Below are positions 60,646 through 64,000 of a stretch of 64,000 bases of DNA, one piece after another. Position 1 is the stretch's first letter, and the number at the start of each line of letters is the position of its first letter. Location of the stretch: assembly GCF_001753165.1 (NCBI RefSeq), contig NZ_CP017449.1, forward strand, positions 98,485-162,484, in the 5' to 3' direction. Origin of the DNA: Acidihalobacter aeolianus. Lineage in GTDB: Bacteria > Pseudomonadota > Gammaproteobacteria > DSM-5130 > Acidihalobacteraceae. The notes beneath the pieces are model-generated. The model worked only from the letters and a program-made list of their open reading frames with translations, made no database searches and was not told the origin of the DNA. The translations under genes and the position numbers were made by a program.

Positions 60646-61450
60646 CCCCCCCCTCTCTGCAGCTTCAGCGAGCGTACTGCTTCCTGCGTTCATCCATCGG
60701 TTGTTAGGCGAGCGAAACCAGGCACTTGCACATCTTGCTGTCGCATACCGAGAGTTACGCCAAGCGAATCGCGTACTGCGCGAGGCCGGTTGTTTTGGTC
60801 TGGGTCATGGAGAACGACCCGACATAAGTCTCAAGCAGCTCGCACACAATCTGGATCAACGCTTCTGGGCCCGCTGTTTCAGTATGCTTGAGGACAGGGA
60901 TCTGTACGACGCAATGACGTTACATCACGCCAAGGACTACGTGCGCCAGCGTCATTTCGAATTCGTCGAGTGGAATCTGCTAGGGGTTATGGCCAGCCTG
61001 CTTCGCAGAAGCGATATGGACGTAGGAGTCGACCTGAGACACGCCCTTCAAAGACTGGTCCGGAAGGACGCATCGGGCAGATACAGGCTACAACGGCGCA
61101 AGCACCTGCGTAGCCTGATCGACTCGACCGGTGATCTGCTTCGCACGAGTGCGGTGAGATCGTTCCTGAATACGTTGGACCATGCGATGTCCTATCTGGA
61201 TGAGGCCTCACCGGTCCGCGGCCGACTTCCAGACGCCTTGTATCGGCATCTTGAGATGGAAACGACAGAGCCCTATCAAGATGAGTACTTCAAGATCCAT
61301 TGGTACGCCAATGGCAATGTCCGCCTATTGCTGCGCCGCAGCGACCTAGTTGAGAAAGCCAATCGGATCTTCGATAGCTTGAGCGGTCGTCACACAGAAA
61401 GTGGTGAGTGCATCAAGCCGATGAAGCCTACTCAGGGGCAGGGCATATAA
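60632..61450 (+). CDS. Stand-alone DUF4942 protein
   Basis: 272 aa. DRDLYDAMTLHHAKDYVRQRHFEFVEWNLLGVMASLLR and a C-terminal YQDEYFKIHWYANGNVRLLLRRSDLVEKANRI correspond to DUF4942, the same domain as in the 35116 methyltransferase but without the methylase part. Begins with a C8 run (NNPP). Function of the domain unknown. Confidence 0.65.
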   Translation: MFTNNPPLSAASASVLLPAFIHRLLGERNQALAHLAVAYRELRQANRVLREAGCFGLGHGERPDISLKQLAHNLDQRFWARCFSMLEDRDLYDAMTLHHAKDYVRQRHFEFVEWNLLGVMASLLRRSDMDVGVDLRHALQRLVRKDASGRYRLQRRKHLRSLIDSTGDLLRTSAVRSFLNTLDHAMSYLDEASPVRGRLPDALYRHLEMETTEPYQDEYFKIHWYANGNVRLLLRRSDLVEKANRIFDSLSGRHTESGECIKPMKPTQGQGI

Positions 61451-61999
61451 GAAAAACACGATTCAAAGCGTGGGTTTAGGTCGCTAGAATCATCTCCCAG
61501 CCGCACCTCTCTGTACGTATCACCTCACCCGCATTCCGGGCGAAGGCCCATGGCGTTCCTCGATCACCGCGCGCCATCGGTGTGTGCGGACATTACAACA
61601 CACAATGTAAGCAACCTCGGTAGCGAGAACCCCGTATGATGATTGTGACAGTCGCGAAGATCGCGCCAATAAATAAAACACTCGGTACAACACGCCACCA
61701 TACCCGCAATGCAGATATCGCGCTGGAGCGGTGCGTACGGACTATCTGGGGTCAGAGCTATCAATACTGGCCAGATAACACAAGAAACTCAGACTGTGAC
61801 CCTGATCGCCGCCGTTTCGGCTGGGTAGAGCGCCGTGGGGAAAGCGGTATCCACCAGAGTCCGCCGCTACTGTTCGAGTTCGAAGAACAGCGCTAGTCCG
61901 TTGCCGGCAAACGACAGGTCTCCATTTTTTATACCTCTGCGCCGAGCAATCCCTCCGAAACCGTCTCGCTGTGAGCCGGTGGAAAGGAGGGTTACCACC
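61451..61999. other. 549 bp without a confident gene
   Basis: Open frames exist on the plus (61636-61896) and minus (61564-61764) strands, but none has a ribosome-binding site or recognisable motif. The stretch may hold a degraded gene or regulatory sequence for the small membrane proteins that follow. Confidence 0.4.
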
Positions 62000-62182
62000 A
62001 TGAAACGTATTAGTTCTTCAAGGACATGGTGGCTCGCTCAGGCTTCGTGGTGCACTGGAGGCGCAGCGCGTGCTGCCGTCGCCTTGGCTGGTCACTTCAG
62101 CTGGTACCACCTGTCTGTGCTTGTAATTTACACAGTAGGGGGGTACTTAGCCGTCAGAATGGCGGATAGGGGGTTGAAGTGA
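62000..62182 (+). CDS. Small membrane protein, 60 aa
   Basis: ATG 62000 behind a near-perfect AAAGGAGG. Basic N-terminus then hydrophobic region (AALAGHFSWYHLSVLVIYTVGGYLAV-like). GTGA overlap with the next small gene, so they are coupled. Confidence 0.65.
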   Translation: MKRISSSRTWWLAQASWCTGGAARAAVALAGHFSWYHLSVLVIYTVGGYLAVRMADRGLK

Positions 62183-62334
62183 ACGTGTCCACCAGGGTCT
62201 TGATAGTTATGAGCTGTTTGTTTACAGCCTTGTATCTATTCGGGTCACCAAAGTTAAGCCCGATCGGTGTTCTTGGAGCACCGATCGGTTTTCTGGCTTG
62301 CTGGTTTGATAATCATTGGCCACGTCGTAAGTAA
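62179..62334 (+). CDS. Small two-helix membrane protein, 51 aa
   Basis: GTG 62179 overlapping the previous stop. STRVLIVMSCLFTALYLFGSPKLSPIGVLGAPIGFLACWFDN has two hydrophobic segments and is clearly similar to the protein at 62447, so the two are tandem paralogues. Confidence 0.6.
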   Translation: MNVSTRVLIVMSCLFTALYLFGSPKLSPIGVLGAPIGFLACWFDNHWPRRK

Positions 62335-62342
62335 TAAGAATG

Positions 62343-62374
62343 ATCCCCGAGGATAATATCTTCGGGGATTTTTT
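62343..62374 (+). terminator. Rho-independent terminator between paralogous small genes
   Basis: ATCCCCGA...TTCGGGGAT stem with a 10-nt loop and TTTTT. Confidence 0.85.
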
Positions 62375-62446
62375 ATGGCCGCTATTGTGTCACCCTGCCG
62401 TGGGCACTATGATGAAATTGAATGAACCACAGCAAGGCAGAACGCC

Positions 62447-62641
62447 ATGAGCATCGTAACCAAAGGCATGATTGTCATAAGTGGTCTTTTTGCCCTGGTC
62501 TACATTTTCGGCCCAGCCGAGTATTCTGCTACAGGCATCGTATCCGCGATCATCGGGATCGGCGCGGTCTTGGTTGATAACCGATATCAGCGCAAAAACC
62601 ATCTGTCGCACACCGAACATTCAGATCCTACCCATCAGTGA
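62447..62641 (+). CDS. Small two-helix membrane protein, 64 aa
   Basis: SIVTKGMIVISGLFALVYIFGPAEYSATGIVSAIIGIGAVLVDNRYQRK: two hydrophobic helices and a polar tail. Paralogue of the 62179 protein (shared pattern ST-x2-IV-x-S-x-LF-x3-Y-x-FG). Function unknown; possibly an envelope or immunity-type peptide. Confidence 0.65.
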   Translation: MSIVTKGMIVISGLFALVYIFGPAEYSATGIVSAIIGIGAVLVDNRYQRKNHLSHTEHSDPTHQ

Positions 62642-62696
62642 TTTCGGGTGAGGCCTGTTCGGTCTCTCCCGTTCCCATTAATCCCCCGCGCAACAC

Positions 62697-62753
62697 AAAG
62701 CCCTCGAGGCATCAAGTCTCGACGTGTCTGGCGTTTCCCAGATCGAGGGCTTT
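62697..62753 (+). promoter_or_regulatory. Long-range inverted repeat hiding the SD of the 62759 gene
   Basis: AAAGCCCTCGA (62697-62707) pairs perfectly with TCGAGGGCTTT (62743-62753), which contains the Shine-Dalgarno GAGGG for ATG 62759. Folding would block translation. The 35-nt loop could bind a ligand, a protein or another RNA. Confidence 0.5.
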
Positions 62754-62758
62754 CGACC

Positions 62759-63424
62759 ATGAGCACCGTTCTTTCCGAGAAAATCGTTTCATCCAGTCCC
62801 GCGATTCATCAGGATGATCTAACATTGTTTGTGAAGCTGATCTGGTATCCGGGCGAGGGTGTGATTATTCCGCAGACTGACATCTGCAATGCGCGTCGTG
62901 CTTGCGATGCCCAGGCCTCCTGTCAGACCCCATATCGCAGTCGTGTAATCGAACTCAAACTGGCAGAGTCGGTTGAGGATAACCACAGGTATGCGATCGT
63001 CGCATTCAATGCGCCAAGTACCTCTTCAGCGTCTGGGTACGGAGCAGTGCGATCCAGGATCATTCACGAGGTGTTGGGGCCAGGGATCCCGGGCTCGTTG
63101 ATGAGCATCAGGCTCAAGCATATGGCGGCGTACGACCCGATCGCATACCGCCTCGAGCCCATGTATGGACAGGCCTCGCTGGAACTGACGCGGGACTGGT
63201 TTCCGATGGATGTTCAGCCACCACTCAGTCGGCCGGGTATCGTGAAGTGGTCCTATCCGTGCGTGGTCTTGCTGGTGACAGGTGAGATGGTCATCGCCGT
63301 ACTCGTGGATGACCTATACCACCCTGGGTTGCGCTGGATCGTCCCCAACACTAACTTCCGCGATGTCACAGAGCAGGCTCTGAGATGGCAACCTCAGCCC
63401 GACCTACCGTCGCCTGAGTACTGA
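62759..63424 (+). CDS. Hypothetical protein, 221 aa
   Basis: ATG 62759 with GAGGG 9 bp upstream, inside the hairpin described at 62697. Beta-rich, with Cys residues in DICNARRACDAQASCQTPY. No family recognised. Ends at a strong terminator, so it is monocistronic. Confidence 0.6.
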   Translation: MSTVLSEKIVSSSPAIHQDDLTLFVKLIWYPGEGVIIPQTDICNARRACDAQASCQTPYRSRVIELKLAESVEDNHRYAIVAFNAPSTSSASGYGAVRSRIIHEVLGPGIPGSLMSIRLKHMAAYDPIAYRLEPMYGQASLELTRDWFPMDVQPPLSRPGIVKWSYPCVVLLVTGEMVIAVLVDDLYHPGLRWIVPNTNFRDVTEQALRWQPQPDLPSPEY

Positions 63425-63437
63425 AAGCTCCACCCAC

Positions 63438-63468
63438 AACACCAGCTCGCTCTGAGCTGGTGTTTTTT
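63438..63468 (+). terminator. Rho-independent terminator
   Basis: AACACCAGCTC/GAGCTGGTGTT stem with a 5-nt loop and a T-run. Confidence 0.9.
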
Positions 63469-63648
63469 ATGAGGGGATCCCTGACATGCATGGCGAATTG
63501 GGTGCTATGCGTCGTCATCTGCATCTAGAGCAAAAGGGCAGGGGAAGGCTTGTAGCTTCATGTCGTGGGCGCCAGGCGCCATGCTGTAGGGGGATGGGCA
63601 AGCGATGCAATATGGTGCCGCGCCCGTAGAGATTCGCACTGACCGGAT

Positions 63649-63661
63649 TGGTATAATACCA
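63649..63661 (+). promoter_or_regulatory. TGGTATAATACCA box upstream of oriV (site 10)
   Basis: Perfect 13-bp inverted repeat with extended -10 TGGTATAAT on the plus strand. No start codon with a ribosome-binding site follows before the origin, so RNA from here would run into oriV and toward a gene beyond 64000. Confidence 0.78.
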
Positions 63662-63760
63662 TTACCAACTCGTGGACTGAGCACACGGTGCTGATCGTGT
63701 GGATCTGGTTTAACGAGAAGCCGCTGTAGCGCAGAATCATGGTGGTGTTTTGACCCTGAC

Positions 63761-64000
63761 TTATTCACAAAATCCTTTGACCAACTACAGGATTTCGTAA
63801 AGGTAAAAAACTAAAGGTAAAAAACTAAAGGATATGGGCGGCTACCAATTGCACACAAAACAAGCGTTTCAAGGGGTACCGATTGCACGGTTGAAAGGTG
63901 GTGATGGGGTGCTCATTGCACGGAGATGGGGGCTACCAATTGCATGTGGATAACTTCTCAAACGCAATCTTTATCCACAGAGTGCTTGTGAGGAAAGAGA
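63761..64000. other. Iteron-type replication origin (oriV)
   Basis: DnaA boxes TTATTCACA (63761-63769, weak), TGTGGATAA (63945-63953, perfect on the minus strand) and TTATCCACA (63971-63979, perfect). Two 14-bp AT-rich tandem repeats AAGGTAAAAAACTA (63800-63827). Four iterons of consensus GGSTACCNATTGCAC at 63840-63854, 63874-63888, 63907-63921 and 63931-63945, spaced 34, 33 and 24 bp. A GAGGAAAGAGA at the right edge could be the Shine-Dalgarno of a rep gene beyond the window. Confidence 0.8.

Noticed and set aside
61564..61896. Opposed frames of 66 and 86 codons
   Set aside because: Both lack ribosome-binding sites and motifs; neither could be preferred, so the segment is described as without a confident gene.
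63801..63830. AAGGTAAAAAACTA pair as a CRISPR array
   Set aside because: Only two tandem units without spacers, next to iterons and DnaA boxes; fits an origin AT-rich region.
1..64000. tRNA, rRNA and CRISPR genes
   Set aside because: No cloverleaf, rRNA core sequence or regular repeat-spacer array was seen on either strand by reading.

Overview
The window looks like most of a large conjugative plasmid (or plasmid-like element) of a moderately GC-rich proteobacterium. The evidence is an F-type mating-pair-formation gene set, two partition systems, an iteron-type replication origin at the right edge, and almost no housekeeping genes. The host cannot be named from the sequence. The protein flavour is gamma-proteobacterial or Acidithiobacillia-like, and that is inference.

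Layout. 0-3.5 kb: VRR-NUC nuclease, small proteins and a tyrosine recombinase. 3.5-16.5 kb: transfer region with a lipoprotein, DsbA-like and LysM proteins, lytic transglycosylase, then traA-L-E-K-B-V-C, trbI, a TraF-type S26 peptidase, a PH-domain protein and a DsbC/G-like protein. Coupling protein, TraN/U/W/H/G and a proven relaxase are not in the window. 16.6-22.8 kb: accessory island with a beta/gamma-crystallin plus aerolysin-like protein, a GHKL ATPase, a macro-like/SLOG fusion and a DUF3150 protein. 22.9-28.1 kb (minus strand): tandem OB-fold protein, membrane-anchored HD-domain protein and a sigma-region-2/HTH regulator. 28.2-32.8 kb: a regulator, a CobT/VWA-like gene with 102-bp repeats and a frameshift, and a parM/parR-like pair followed by its repeat-rich upstream region. 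33.2-35.1 kb: 235-bp direct repeats and a G-rich stretch. 35.1-41.4 kb: DUF4942 methyltransferase, nucleoside deoxyribosyltransferase and a PAS-GGDEF-EAL protein. 41.3-48 kb: small cargo genes including an RSH-type HD hydrolase, two NinX-like proteins and a PAPS-reductase-like enzyme. 48.4-50.2 kb: an IS605-type element with intact TnpB and frameshifted TnpA. 50.2-53.5 kb: unknowns and a broken M50 protease. 53.5-57 kb: parB-like genes, parA and parS-like sites. 57.3-58.4 kb: a Rep-like winged-helix protein with a predicted antisense RNA over its leader. 58.4-63.4 kb: a repressor, DUF4942 and small membrane proteins. 63.6-64 kb: oriV with iterons and DnaA boxes.

The most striking feature is regulatory. 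A short palindrome, TGGTATWATACCA, which contains a perfect extended -10 element, lies in front of transfer, partition, regulator, methyltransferase and origin units across the whole window (ten sites). A second palindrome, GGTTCG-N4-CGAACC, occurs in four intergenic regions of the cargo/maintenance half, and in three of them it lies in a 17-nt -35/-10 spacer. Together these look like a two-repressor global control network, analogous in logic (not in sequence) to the Kor circuits of IncP plasmids. Plasmid-encoded candidate regulators are at 28151, 23230, 59435 and the ParB-like proteins.
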